NCBI GenBank assembly: GCA_002238555.1
Contig: MPMO01000016.1
Coordinates: 1 to 64,000, forward strand
Length of the DNA: 64,000 nucleotides
Source: Caldilineaceae bacterium bin34
Lineage (GTDB): Bacteria > Chloroflexota > Anaerolineae > Caldilineales > Caldilineaceae
Direction of reading: 5' to 3'
The notes under the pieces are model-generated. The model saw only the letters and a list, made by a program, of their open reading frames with translations. It did no database searches and had not been told where the DNA came from. This document shows positions 36,955-45,704 of this stretch, piece by piece. The stretch's first letter is position 1. Each line of letters begins with the position of its first letter. The translations under genes and the position numbers were made by a program.

Positions 36955-38205
36955 TCACGGCTGGTATGCCACCGCCGGGGGCCAGCTGTCCAGGTCCTGG
37001 ATGTGGAACATGGCCAGCGCCTCGCCGGTGGCGCAGTCTCCTGTTTCGCTGCACGTCAGGGAGCCCGTGATTCCGTCGAATCCTTCCAGATTGTCCAGGT
37101 GGTCCCTGATGGCCTGAAGGCCGATCAACAGGTTACCGTCGGCATCCGCCCGGGTGGCTGCCGCAATCGCATCCAGCAACATGCGCACGGCATCGTACAT
37201 GTGGGCGTGGTAGCCGCTGGTCGGCGGGATGCCGTGCATCTCCACATATTTGCGCCGCAGTTGGTCGTAGCGGTCATTGACGATCCGGGGGCCCGTCATG
37301 TACATGCCCACGGCCGCTTCCCCCGTATTGGGCAGGAAGTCCTCCGAAAAGAGGGCGTTGCCGCCCATCAGTTCCGTGTTTTCCAGGCCCGGAATGTCGC
37401 GTGCCTGAGCGACGATCAGGTTGCCTTCCGGCTGGAAGATTGGAAAGAGCAGGATGTCCGGTTCGTGCGTTGCCACCTCAATCAGCACGGGCCGCATGTC
37501 CAGGTCTCCGACATTGACCGCGCCCTGGAACACGACCTCGCCGCCCAGGTCCTCGAAGGCCGCGACGGTCATGGCCTGGTTCAGGTCCGCATAGATGCTG
37601 CCGTCGTGAATCGTGGCCATGGTGCGAGCGCCCAGCTGGTTGAAGGCGTAATCGGCCGCCAACCGGCCCAGCATGCGGTCGTTGTGGGCCGTGCGGTAAT
37701 AGCCGTGCTGCCAGACGCCGCCGGTGTCGCGGTCGGGATTGGTCAACGAAGGCGACGTGGTGGAGGCCGCAATCATGCTGCGGTCGGCGGATGTGACGAT
37801 GGGCATGGCCGCGGTCGCGGCACTGGAACAGGAGGTGCCCAGTACGCCGACCACGGCCGGGTTGGCCATCAGCCTGGTGGCGGCGGTCTGGCCGCCTTCG
37901 GCACTGCACAGCGAGTCCTCGGAAACGAGGTTCACGGGATGGCCGTGGACCTCTCCGAATTCGGCCAGCGCGATCGCAATGGCATTGGCCGCGTCCTGTC
38001 CCAGGTTGGCATTGGGACCCGACAGTACCACCATCGATCCAATTGTCACCGGTTCGTCGGCCGCCACGGCAACGCAGCCGAGTTCGTCCGTGCATGTCAG
38101 GGCATCCTGCGATCCTGTTCCCTCGGAGAGTGCCGTACAGCCGGCAGCCAGAAGGACCCAAAGAGCCAGGAGGACAAGCCAAAGACAGGTTCGAAGTGAA
38201 GTCAT
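36955..38205 (-). CDS. Branched-chain-amino-acid-type ABC solute-binding lipoprotein (Peripla_BP_6)
   Basis: 416 residues from 'MTSLRTCLWLVLLALWVLLA'; the lipobox Cys follows at 'AAGC'. Periplasmic-binding fold type I, as in LivJ: 'VTIGSMVVLSGPNANLGQDA' at the start, 'SEDSLCSAEGGQTAATRLMA', 'VVGVLGTSCSSAATAAMPIV', and 'GIPPTSGYHAHMYDAVRMLL' near the end. No Liv permease or ATPase is adjacent, so it is an orphan or serves a distant transporter. It lies downstream of an UnbV-like remnant; the same pair order recurs at 42.2-45.6 kb, where the binding-protein copy is only a stub. Confidence 0.88.
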   Translation of the reverse strand: MTSLRTCLWLVLLALWVLLAAGCTALSEGTGSQDALTCTDELGCVAVAADEPVTIGSMVVLSGPNANLGQDAANAIAIALAEFGEVHGHPVNLVSEDSLCSAEGGQTAATRLMANPAVVGVLGTSCSSAATAAMPIVTSADRSMIAASTTSPSLTNPDRDTGGVWQHGYYRTAHNDRMLGRLAADYAFNQLGARTMATIHDGSIYADLNQAMTVAAFEDLGGEVVFQGAVNVGDLDMRPVLIEVATHEPDILLFPIFQPEGNLIVAQARDIPGLENTELMGGNALFSEDFLPNTGEAAVGMYMTGPRIVNDRYDQLRRKYVEMHGIPPTSGYHAHMYDAVRMLLDAIAAATRADADGNLLIGLQAIRDHLDNLEGFDGITGSLTCSETGDCATGEALAMFHIQDLDSWPPAVAYQP

Positions 38206-38308
38206 GAAATTTCCTGGCAGTTTCTGATGGATGAAGGGTCGGCGGACGAAACCGTCCCGCTTGGGGAAGCCGGCGTTCGCTGTGGCCGCGGGTCTCGGTC
38301 CCGGTTGC

Positions 38309-38840
38309 CTATTGTGTGTCATAGGCCACGATCAGGAACTGGGATTCCGGTGGCTCGACGACTTGCCGGGTGCCGTCGGGCCAGACGATCTCCAGATCGG
38401 TAATCCGGGACCGGCCCAGGCCGAAGTGCACCGCGGCGTCGTTGCCGGCGCCCAGCGATGATCCGAGCCTTACTTCCCGCATGAGGACCTGTCCGTCGTC
38501 TCGGGTCAGATAGACCCTGGCTCCGGCGGCGTCCCGGTTGACATGCCGGCCGTCACCCTCAAGCCGAATCGTGAGAGAGCGGTTGTCACTGCCCCAGGGG
38601 CCTGTATTCCGGTACAGTTGCAACCCCTCGTTCCACCGGGTGCCCACCACGTCGACGAAGCGTCCGTTGTCTTCGTTGTGGAAGAGGATGTCCGCATAAG
38701 GATCGTGCATGCCTTCGTGATCGGCCGCAGCCGTTTCCTGCACGAACTTGGTCGTGGCGAGATGCAGGTTCAGCCAGCCGTGGTTGTCGAAGTCCAGGAA
38801 GGTCACCGCGAAACCGGCTCCCAGCCGCTTAGCATGCACC
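38309..38840 (-). pseudogene. FG-GAP/ASPIC-UnbV gene remnant (second copy)
   Basis: Closely related to the C-terminal module of the lipoprotein gene at 42418-45651. Homology starts abruptly at 38840, one base past the helicase stop codon, with 'VHAKRLGAGFAVTFLDFDN'. It then jumps to 'GWLNLHLATTKFVQET', and later from 'NGRFVDVV' straight to 'GTRWNEGLQLYRN'. Both jumps join repeated FG-GAP motifs, so they look like deletions by recombination between internal repeats. The ASPIC/UnbV end is intact ('LGSSLGAGNDAAVHFGLGRS'). No start codon or signal peptide of its own. Confidence 0.85.
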
Positions 38841-40124
38841 TCAACTCCCGGCAACGAACGGGGGGTGCTGCACTCGGCTGGGGTTTTGGACCACAACAAG
38901 GACGCGGGATTTCGCCCGGGTAATCGCGTTGTACAGCAGGCGTCGCTTACGTTCAGCGGTACCCGTGACTTCGTAAGGCCATAGGACGATCACCGAATCG
39001 AACTCACGATTCTTCGCTTGATGGATCGTCATCGCCCGCACGCCACCGTCCCTCACCCGGCGATACCCCCTCGACCTCTGATGAACGCGGTGCGCTTCGC
39101 GCCGGATCTCTTCAACTGTGAACGTTGTTCTCCCGGCGACGCGCCTCTGCCGCCGGATCCAATCGTGAAGCCCTCGCCACAGCCCGCCGACACCAGCGAA
39201 TGACAGCTCATCACAGCAGACCTCAGCATAGGGATCTTCGGGCAGCCCAAGTCCTTCGATGAACTTGTTGCATTCTTCTTTCTGCGACTCCTCCCAGGGT
39301 AGTCGGTACGGACCCACTGGGGGTTTACTGATCGGTTTCTCCTCCACTCGGGCGACAAGATTGTGCACAAACTGCGAGCGGTACGGACCAACCGGTGTCA
39401 GAATTGCGATGTCGGCGCAACTCCACCACCACGTAAGGTTCTTGGAAACGAAGCTAGCGCCGACGTTGTGATTGCGCGCGCCTAGCACCCAGAAGCCATT
39501 CCCCTCATTGAGGACATCCCGTCCTGCTCGAAGGGCTTGGCTCGCTTTCAAGAGACTGGATGTTGAGGTTCGGTGAATGTCACCCAGCCTCTCGATTTCG
39601 CTGTTAGCTTGTGCCCACGCGACAGCTGAATTCTCCTCGGTGCCTTCCAGATCCTGAAAACCGTCAGCCGCTACTATGCAGGTGGCCGACCCCGAGAGCG
39701 CGGAAATCATCGCCAGCTGTCCACCCTTGCTATCCTGAAACTCATCGACAACAAGAATCGGGAATGCTTGGCTAACCCAGCGCGAGACGATCGTCTCGGC
39801 CAGCAGATCACCGGCGAGCGAGCAGACCTTGTCATAGTCGTCCTCGGCCAGTTCCTTTGCCGATAACCTGCGAGCCAGCGTTCGCCAGCGTCGCACGACG
39901 CGCCACGCGAAACTATCAGCCGTGCCACAGTGGTACCGCCCTCGAAGACCCGAGGTAGCCCGAAGTTGGCCATCCATGCGCCGCCTCGATCCGTGCATCT
40001 TGGTTAGTGCGAGAACCCGTTGGTGCTCCGCCAGTGGGCACTCGTCCAGCACACGCCCAAGTTTCTGAAACAACCGCGTCGTCTTGCCGGTCCCGGCTGG
40101 ACCCTCGATCAAGTAGACGCTCAT
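38841..40124 (-). CDS. UvrD-like helicase of a Gabija-type pair (GajB-like)
   Basis: 427 residues of a compact superfamily 1 helicase: motif I 'IEGPAGTGKTTRLFQ', motif II 'ILVVDEFQDSKGG', motif III-like 'CIVAADGFQDLEGT', motif V 'VRAMTIHQAKNREFDSVIVL', and motif VI 'LLYNAITRAKSRVLVVVQ'. Its ATG overlaps the stop of the OLD gene by 4 bp, the arrangement of GajA-GajB, where the OLD nuclease and helicase form one anti-phage complex. It is somewhat shorter than typical GajB. The TGA lies directly at the junction with UnbV-derived sequence, so the last residues could have been altered by the insertion event. Confidence 0.85.
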   Translation of the reverse strand: MSVYLIEGPAGTGKTTRLFQKLGRVLDECPLAEHQRVLALTKMHGSRRRMDGQLRATSGLRGRYHCGTADSFAWRVVRRWRTLARRLSAKELAEDDYDKVCSLAGDLLAETIVSRWVSQAFPILVVDEFQDSKGGQLAMISALSGSATCIVAADGFQDLEGTEENSAVAWAQANSEIERLGDIHRTSTSSLLKASQALRAGRDVLNEGNGFWVLGARNHNVGASFVSKNLTWWWSCADIAILTPVGPYRSQFVHNLVARVEEKPISKPPVGPYRLPWEESQKEECNKFIEGLGLPEDPYAEVCCDELSFAGVGGLWRGLHDWIRRQRRVAGRTTFTVEEIRREAHRVHQRSRGYRRVRDGGVRAMTIHQAKNREFDSVIVLWPYEVTGTAERKRRLLYNAITRAKSRVLVVVQNPSRVQHPPFVAGS

Positions 40125-42022
40125 GGCTCGATACGCAGCACGGTCGTGTCCTCGGTGCTTTGCTCATCGTCCTTTTGGATCATGTCGCAACCTTCGGCCC
40201 TTCCTAGCGTAGCAAGCGTGACTGCCTTGAGCAGAACTGCGGCGCGACTCCGACACTCGGGAATCCGGCCGATGGCCCAAGCCACTTCCTCATACGCGAG
40301 GTAGTCTGTCTTTAAGCGGCTGCCCCCAGTTTGGACCTTGAACAAACGAACCAAGTCGTCGACGGATTCGAATTCACGATCATGCAGTTCGGCGAGCGCC
40401 GCGTCCTCGTTTCCCTGAAGCATCCAGCCGATCGCATCCTCCAACGTCCAACCGTCGCGCCATCTCAGGCAGAGTTTCGGCACGGTGTCGGACCTATGGA
40501 CGTGGGCGATCTTCTCGGCTCCGGCATCATCCCCGTCCACGAGAGGAACCAATCCACGCCTCAACGTCCGCAGGGCATCGTAGACGTCTGCCACCGCTCC
40601 GTCATGGGTTGGCACCACGCCGATGACAGTGCCGAAGGCGGGTGTGTCGGTATCAGGTGTGTCGAGTGCGATGTCGCCTGTCTCAAGCACATAGCTCAAC
40701 AGCCGAAACCACTCGTATTCGCTGCGTCCTTCGGGAATCAGCACTCGGTGGTGCATCAGCGCCTCGACGAGCCGCGCGCGATCATCTTGAAAGAGCTTGC
40801 GCCGCGCGTTGGTCGCGCTCGCGTCCAAGGGCGCTGGTAACATGGGAGTCGCGGCGAGACACTCCCTGTCGTGATCGAGAATCTGAACGGAGGGCGCGGA
40901 GTAGTAGGCGGCGACGCGAGGCGAGTGACTGGTACAGACAGTCTGATCGGCGATCGACACCGCCTGCGAGATTAGGCGACGCTGCATTCCTGGCGGAATA
41001 TGCAACTCGGGCTCCTCCATCGCGAGCAGGAATGGCTTTCCCTTACGCACTCGCTCTCGTCCAAGCTCAAGCAGAAGAATGAAGGTTTGAAGCGAGAGCA
41101 GGCCCATTCCATGCCGCCCGACCGGGAGCGACACTCCTTCTCCGGCAGCGTAGTGCGGAACGAGTGCCCGAAGCAGTGATTCGGAGTCCGTGGCGGTAAG
41201 CCTTAGCTGAAAACGCGGTGCGTCGGGTAATAGCCCCGCCAACTGCCGGTTCATGCGCTCTACTAACGGAGAGAGGTCGTCCGTTTCCTCCAATGGATCG
41301 GCAGGTGCGCGCAGCCGGTCACGTTCTTGGAGGACAGTTTTTGCGGGAATGCCTGGAAAAGGCGCTGGAACCGTTTGAAGCAGCCAACCGTCACGTTCTT
41401 GGAGGACAGTTTTTGCGGGAATGCCGCCCACGGTCGCAACTGCCTTGCGGAACAGCTCTGAGGCGAACGAAACGGCTCCTCCCCAAGTACGACGCGCCAT
41501 CAGGACGTAGAATCCGATGTCGTCGAAGAGCCGAGGCGGGATCAGATAGACAGCATCGTCCAGGAATGGATCTTTAATGTCATCATCATCGTGGAAGTAG
41601 CGGACTGATTCAATCGCCAGCTCCTCCAGATCGAACCGCGCCGCGAAGGCAACCTGCGCGCACAGGGTCTTAGCATGATCGCTACGGTCGGGCTCGGCTT
41701 GACCTGTCGACGAGTTCCACCACTTGGGAACCGCTCGCCCCTCGCGAAACCACATGTAGTTGCGTCCTGGATCGTCACCATCAAATCCGGCCAAGGTAGC
41801 AACGATCCGGATCCGGCTCGTCGCTTCAGGAACACTGCCGTAGAAGTCGTGTTCCGTAAGGTCACGGACCAGTCCTGTGCGGCCAAAGACTAGCGACAGG
41901 GCGTCGATGATTGTGCTCTTACCAGCGCCGTTGGGGCCCACCAGTACATCGTGCTGGCCAAAACGCAAGTCGGCATCCTGAATGCCGCGGAACCCGCGTA
42001 TCGAAAGAGCGAGCAGTTTCAT
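40121..42022 (-). CDS. OLD-family ATPase/TOPRIM nuclease (GajA-like)
   Basis: 633 residues. N-terminal SMC/ABC-type ATPase: 'RGFRGIQDADLRFGQHDVLV', Walker A GPNGAGKST at 29-37, then Walker B 'FLLAMEEPELHIPPGMQ' and 'QTVCTSHSPRV'. The C-terminal TOPRIM carries Glu in 'RVLIPEGRSEYEWF' and the DxD in 'GLVPLVDGDDAGAEK'. OLD proteins encoded beside a UvrD-like helicase are class 2 OLD nucleases, the core of Gabija, which nicks or degrades phage DNA when nucleotides are depleted. Residues about 199-235 contain an in-frame duplicated block (GIPAKTVLQERD twice, 24 residues apart). It is followed by the helicase in a 4-bp overlap. Confidence 0.88.
   Translation of the reverse strand: MKLLALSIRGFRGIQDADLRFGQHDVLVGPNGAGKSTIIDALSLVFGRTGLVRDLTEHDFYGSVPEATSRIRIVATLAGFDGDDPGRNYMWFREGRAVPKWWNSSTGQAEPDRSDHAKTLCAQVAFAARFDLEELAIESVRYFHDDDDIKDPFLDDAVYLIPPRLFDDIGFYVLMARRTWGGAVSFASELFRKAVATVGGIPAKTVLQERDGWLLQTVPAPFPGIPAKTVLQERDRLRAPADPLEETDDLSPLVERMNRQLAGLLPDAPRFQLRLTATDSESLLRALVPHYAAGEGVSLPVGRHGMGLLSLQTFILLLELGRERVRKGKPFLLAMEEPELHIPPGMQRRLISQAVSIADQTVCTSHSPRVAAYYSAPSVQILDHDRECLAATPMLPAPLDASATNARRKLFQDDRARLVEALMHHRVLIPEGRSEYEWFRLLSYVLETGDIALDTPDTDTPAFGTVIGVVPTHDGAVADVYDALRTLRRGLVPLVDGDDAGAEKIAHVHRSDTVPKLCLRWRDGWTLEDAIGWMLQGNEDAALAELHDREFESVDDLVRLFKVQTGGSRLKTDYLAYEEVAWAIGRIPECRSRAAVLLKAVTLATLGRAEGCDMIQKDDEQSTEDTTVLRIEP
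41319..41427. repeat. In-frame 72-bp step duplication inside the OLD ATPase gene
   Basis: The same run of about 37 bp occurs at 41319-41355 and 41391-41427, an offset of 72 bp (24 codons). It duplicates GIPAKTVLQERD in the ATPase insertion between Walker A and B. The frame is preserved. Confidence 0.85.
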
Positions 42023-42189
42023 CGGGAGTCAGCGTTGGTCGCTCCCACCTCTGACCCGGTCTGAAATGCGTGGGGCCAGCCGCCGTGGGCTTCGATGATT
42101 GCGTCGATCTCGGCCATGATGCCGATGGTCTCCTTGAGGGCAACCACGATCCGCTAGTAGAGCTCGCGGCCCTTGACGTCAACGGTCAT
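42019..42189 (-). pseudogene. Possible C-terminal remnant of a DNA methylase, with an in-frame TAG
   Basis: Just upstream of the OLD gene one frame reads 'MTVDVKGRELY', a TAG, then 'RIVVALKETIGIMAEIDAII' and 'EAHGGWPHAF', ending at a TGA that overlaps the OLD ATG. The tail resembles C-terminal helices of type I-like N6-adenine methylases ('...ETI..M.EID..IE.HGGWP'), from memory. It suggests that the OLD-helicase pair travelled with a methylase gene of which only the end is left. Low-complexity chance similarity cannot be excluded. Confidence 0.4.
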
Positions 42190-42303
42190 GACACTCCCAT
42201 TCGCACTGGACCCGAGGCTCTCGGGAAATGCCGTGCAGCCGACAGCCAAGAGGACCCATAGAGCGAAGAAAGGAAGCCAAATGCGGGTTCGAGGCACAGC
42301 CAT
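42190..42303 (-). pseudogene. Truncated copy of the binding-lipoprotein gene (5' stub)
   Basis: 'MAVPRTRIWLPFFALWVLLA' followed by 'VGCTAFPESLG' is clearly paralogous to the start of the binding protein at 36955-38205 ('MTSLRTCLWLVLLALWVLLA', 'AGCTALSEGTG'). About 38 codons survive, then the sequence changes to the defence cargo. Its place downstream of the full UnbV gene mirrors the UnbV-binding protein order at 36.9-38.8 kb. Confidence 0.8.
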
Positions 42304-42417
42304 GAGCAATTCGCGTTGTTGATGGACAAAAAGCAAGTGGAGGCAACCATCCCGCCAAGGATCGCTGGCCAGAAGGCATTGCCGGTCGGGGTGTACGACA
42401 GGGCTGATTCCGATCAT

Positions 42418-45400
42418 CTATTGTGCGTCATAGGTCACGACCAGAAACGGGGATTCCGGTGGCTCGACGAATTGCCGGGTACCGTTGGGCCAGACTATCT
42501 CCAGGCTGGTAATCCGGGACCGGCCCAGGCCGAAGTGCACCGCGGCGTCATTGCCGGCGCCCAGTGATGATCCGAGCTTGACTTCCCGCATGAGAACTTG
42601 GCCGTCGTCCCGGATCAGATAGACCCTGGCTCCGGCGGCGTCCCGGTTGACGTGCCGGCCGTCACCCGCGAGTCGCACCGTCAGCGAGCGGTTGTCCCCG
42701 CCCCAGAGGCCGGTGTTCCGGTACAGCTGCAACCCCTCGTTCCACCGGGTGGCCACCACGTCGACGAAGCCGTCGCGATCGTAGTCGGCGTAGGCACTGC
42801 CCATCGTGGGCCTGCCGTTGCGCTCCCAGCTGGTGGGCGTGACCTCGATGAAGCGCCCGTTGCCCTCGTTGTGGAAGAGGATGTCCGGGTAGGGGTCGTG
42901 CATGCCTTCGGGACCGGCCGCGGCCGTTTCCTGCACGAACTTGGTCGTGGCGAGATGCAGGTCCAGCCAGCCGTCGTTGTCGAAGTCCAGGAAGGCAGTG
43001 CCCCAACCTACCGCCGGGCTGGGGCCCACGGCCACGCCGGCCAGCCGGGCTCGGGAGACAAACTCGCCGCCGCGGTTTTCCAGCAGGGCCATGGCGTTCA
43101 CCATGTTGGAGAAGTAGAGGTCCAGGTCCTGGTCGTTGTCCAGATCACCGGCGGCGATGCCCATGCCGGCCAGCCGCACGTTGGCACCGGTCTCCTCGGA
43201 TGCGTCGTGCCAGCACCAGCCGCTGCAGCCCGGGCCGTCGTTGCGCCACAGGACGTTGCCGATCGGGTTGTGAAGCTCGTCGTTGACGACGTAAATGTCG
43301 CTGTCACCGTCGTTGTCGAAGTCCAGGAAGGTCACGGCAAAGCCGGCCCCCAGCCGCTTGGCATGCACCAGCAGGTTCGAGACATCCTCGAAGGTGCCGT
43401 CGCCCCGGTTGCGATACAGGCGGTCGGCGGCCAGTGCGTGGTCCGTCTCCTCGCACTCGGGGTAGCAGGACCAGTTGGCCACATACAGGTCGAGCAGGGC
43501 GTCGCCGTCGAAGTCCCCCCAGGCGGCTCCGGAGCCCTTGCCGGTGTCGCCTACGCCGGCGGCCGCCGTCACGTCCTCGAAGCCGGTTCCCTCCCGGTTG
43601 CGGAAGAGGCGGTTGGACCCCTGCGCGATTACGTAGAGGTCCGACCAGCCGTCATTGTCGTAGTCGGCAAAGACGGCGCCCCCCGTCAACTCGCCGGGCA
43701 TGGCCACGTCCGCGGTCAGGGCGGAACGGGAGAAGATGCCCCCATGGTTGCGGAAGAGCACGTTGTCGGCAATGTTGCCGGTGAAGAACAGGTCCAGCCA
43801 ACCGTCGTTGTCGAAGTCGCCCCAGGCCTGGCCCACCCCTAGGTAGCCGCTGGCAAACTCCGGGTTGAACATGTCCCAAAAGCCCTCGTGCTGGGCGTCC
43901 AGGCCAACCGCTGCGGTCACGTCCGCGAAGGGATCGAGGGCCGCGGCGCCGACGGCGGGGGTGATGTCCACCGGTGGATCCCCGTGACGGATCAGCAGTT
44001 CCGCATTGAGCGGGAGGTCGTCCTCAAACCGCTGCACCGATCCGTCCGGCCATTGGACCGTAATGGCCTCCGGCACGCGGAAGGGACCGAAGCCGAAGTG
44101 CAGGGCCGTGTCGTTGCCGGAACCCAGGCTGGAGCCGATTTTCACTTCCTGCATCATCCGCAGGTCGCCGTCGGTCTCAATCAGCACGCGGGCTCCCACG
44201 GCATCGCGGTTGACCGGACCCCGGCCCTCCAGCCGCACCGTAAGCCAGCGGTGGCCCCGGCCTTCCACGGCCTGGTTGCGGTAGAGGGCATAGCCGCGCC
44301 GCCATTCGCCCACCACATAGTCAAGCCAGCCGTCCCGGTCGAAGTCGGCATGGGCAAAGCCCAGGGCCGGCCAGGGCTCCTCGGTCCAGGCCGTCGGAGT
44401 CACGTCGGTGAAAGTGCCGTCCCCTTCGTTGCGGAACAGGGTATCGGGCCAGGCCAGGAACATGCCTTCCGGGCCGAGTTCGGCGGTCTCCTGCCGGAAC
44501 TCCGTGGTGGCGAGGTAGAGGTCCTGCCAGCCGTCGTTGTTGTAGTCCAGGAATGCCGTGCCCCAGCCGGTGGCCGGACTGGGCCCCACGCCCACGCCGG
44601 CCGTGCGTGAACGGTTGGCAAAGGTTTGGCCCTCCTCGTTGGTCAGCAGAATCATCGGGTTGACCATGTCCGAGAAGTACATGTCCAGGTCCAGGTCGTT
44701 GTCGTAGTCGCCGACGGCCAGGCCCATGCCGTGGATCATGAGGAAGGAGTTGGTGTCGCGGGAGGCGTCGGTCCAGCACCAGCCGGCGCAGCCGGGCCCG
44801 TCGTTGCGCCACAGGACGTTGCCCACCGGATTCTGCATGCGGTCGTTGACCACGTATAGGTCGCTGTCGCCATCGCCATCGAAGTCCAGGAAACTGGCCG
44901 CGAAGCCGGCGCCCCTGAGCAGTTCGGGCACGAGCAGGTGGGAGGCCGGTTCGAAGGTACCGTCACCCCGATTGCGGAACAGGGCATCCTGTGCCAGCAC
45001 CGGATCGATGGGATCGCAGTCCGGCCAGCAGGACCAGTTGACCACGTACAGATCCAAAAGGCCATCGCGGTCGAAGTCGGCCCAGGCCGCCCCCTCGCCC
45101 TTGCCCGGATCGTCGACTCCGGCGGCCGCGGCCACGTTGGCAAATCCTTGGCCCTCCAGGTTGCGGAACAGGACGTTGGGTCCATGCACCAGCACATAGA
45201 GGTCCTTCCAGCCGTCATTGTCGAAGTCCACCCACATGGCGCCGCCGGACTCGGCGGAGGTCAGGGCCGTTTGCCCGTCGAACACCGACCGCTCAAAGGT
45301 GCCGTCACCCCGGTTGCGGAACAGGGCGTTGGGCGCCTGGTTGCCCGTAACGTAGAGATCCGGCCAGCCATCGTTGTCGAAGTCGCCCCAGGCCTGGCCC

Positions 45401-45651
45401 ATGGCCATGTAGCCGGTGTCGAACGAGGCCTCCTCGCCCTCTTCGCCGAACTGGTTCCAGGTGGCTGCGTGTTCGGCGTCGATGCCGGCTCGCGCCGAGA
45501 CGTTCAGAAACAGGGGGATTTCGTCGGCCGGTCCGCGAGGCGGAGGCGGTGGGGCCTCCCGCGGCGGAATGACGGGTGCGCAAGCTGCGAGCAGCGCGGC
45601 CGCCAGGAGTGGCAGCACACGGCGCAGGTCGGCGATTCCTGAAAATGCCAT
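42418..45651 (-). CDS. Lipoprotein with two FG-GAP + ASPIC/UnbV modules
   Basis: 1077 residues from 'MAFSGIADLRRVLPLLAAAL', lipobox 'LAAC'. Two similar halves, each with about seven FG-GAP/VCBS repeats bearing the calcium-binding loop D-x-D-N-D-G ('WGDFDNDGWPDLYVTGN', 'FLDFDNDGDSDIYVVND'). Each is closed by an ASPIC/UnbV domain ('VGARVLIETDGDLRMMQEVK' and 'AGARVYLIRDDGQVLMREVK', each with a LGSSLG(S/A)GND block). FG-GAP propellers bind glycans or proteins at the surface; UnbV domains are of unknown role. It begins 54 bp after the MalG-type permease gene and is probably co-transcribed, so a surface capture role for the sugar importer is plausible (inference). Confidence 0.9.
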   Translation of the reverse strand: MAFSGIADLRRVLPLLAAALLAACAPVIPPREAPPPPPRGPADEIPLFLNVSARAGIDAEHAATWNQFGEEGEEASFDTGYMAMGQAWGDFDNDGWPDLYVTGNQAPNALFRNRGDGTFERSVFDGQTALTSAESGGAMWVDFDNDGWKDLYVLVHGPNVLFRNLEGQGFANVAAAAGVDDPGKGEGAAWADFDRDGLLDLYVVNWSCWPDCDPIDPVLAQDALFRNRGDGTFEPASHLLVPELLRGAGFAASFLDFDGDGDSDLYVVNDRMQNPVGNVLWRNDGPGCAGWCWTDASRDTNSFLMIHGMGLAVGDYDNDLDLDMYFSDMVNPMILLTNEEGQTFANRSRTAGVGVGPSPATGWGTAFLDYNNDGWQDLYLATTEFRQETAELGPEGMFLAWPDTLFRNEGDGTFTDVTPTAWTEEPWPALGFAHADFDRDGWLDYVVGEWRRGYALYRNQAVEGRGHRWLTVRLEGRGPVNRDAVGARVLIETDGDLRMMQEVKIGSSLGSGNDTALHFGFGPFRVPEAITVQWPDGSVQRFEDDLPLNAELLIRHGDPPVDITPAVGAAALDPFADVTAAVGLDAQHEGFWDMFNPEFASGYLGVGQAWGDFDNDGWLDLFFTGNIADNVLFRNHGGIFSRSALTADVAMPGELTGGAVFADYDNDGWSDLYVIAQGSNRLFRNREGTGFEDVTAAAGVGDTGKGSGAAWGDFDGDALLDLYVANWSCYPECEETDHALAADRLYRNRGDGTFEDVSNLLVHAKRLGAGFAVTFLDFDNDGDSDIYVVNDELHNPIGNVLWRNDGPGCSGWCWHDASEETGANVRLAGMGIAAGDLDNDQDLDLYFSNMVNAMALLENRGGEFVSRARLAGVAVGPSPAVGWGTAFLDFDNDGWLDLHLATTKFVQETAAAGPEGMHDPYPDILFHNEGNGRFIEVTPTSWERNGRPTMGSAYADYDRDGFVDVVATRWNEGLQLYRNTGLWGGDNRSLTVRLAGDGRHVNRDAAGARVYLIRDDGQVLMREVKLGSSLGAGNDAAVHFGLGRSRITSLEIVWPNGTRQFVEPPESPFLVVTYDAQ

Positions 45652-45704
45652 GGAAGGGGTCTCGGGTTGTGTTGGAAGTGCCGGCGTGGGTGCGGCGGGG
45701 GCGG

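Noticed and set aside
42598..43842. 414-residue plus-strand frame within the UnbV gene
   Set aside because: Val/Gly/Pro-rich shadow of the Asp-rich FG-GAP repeats.
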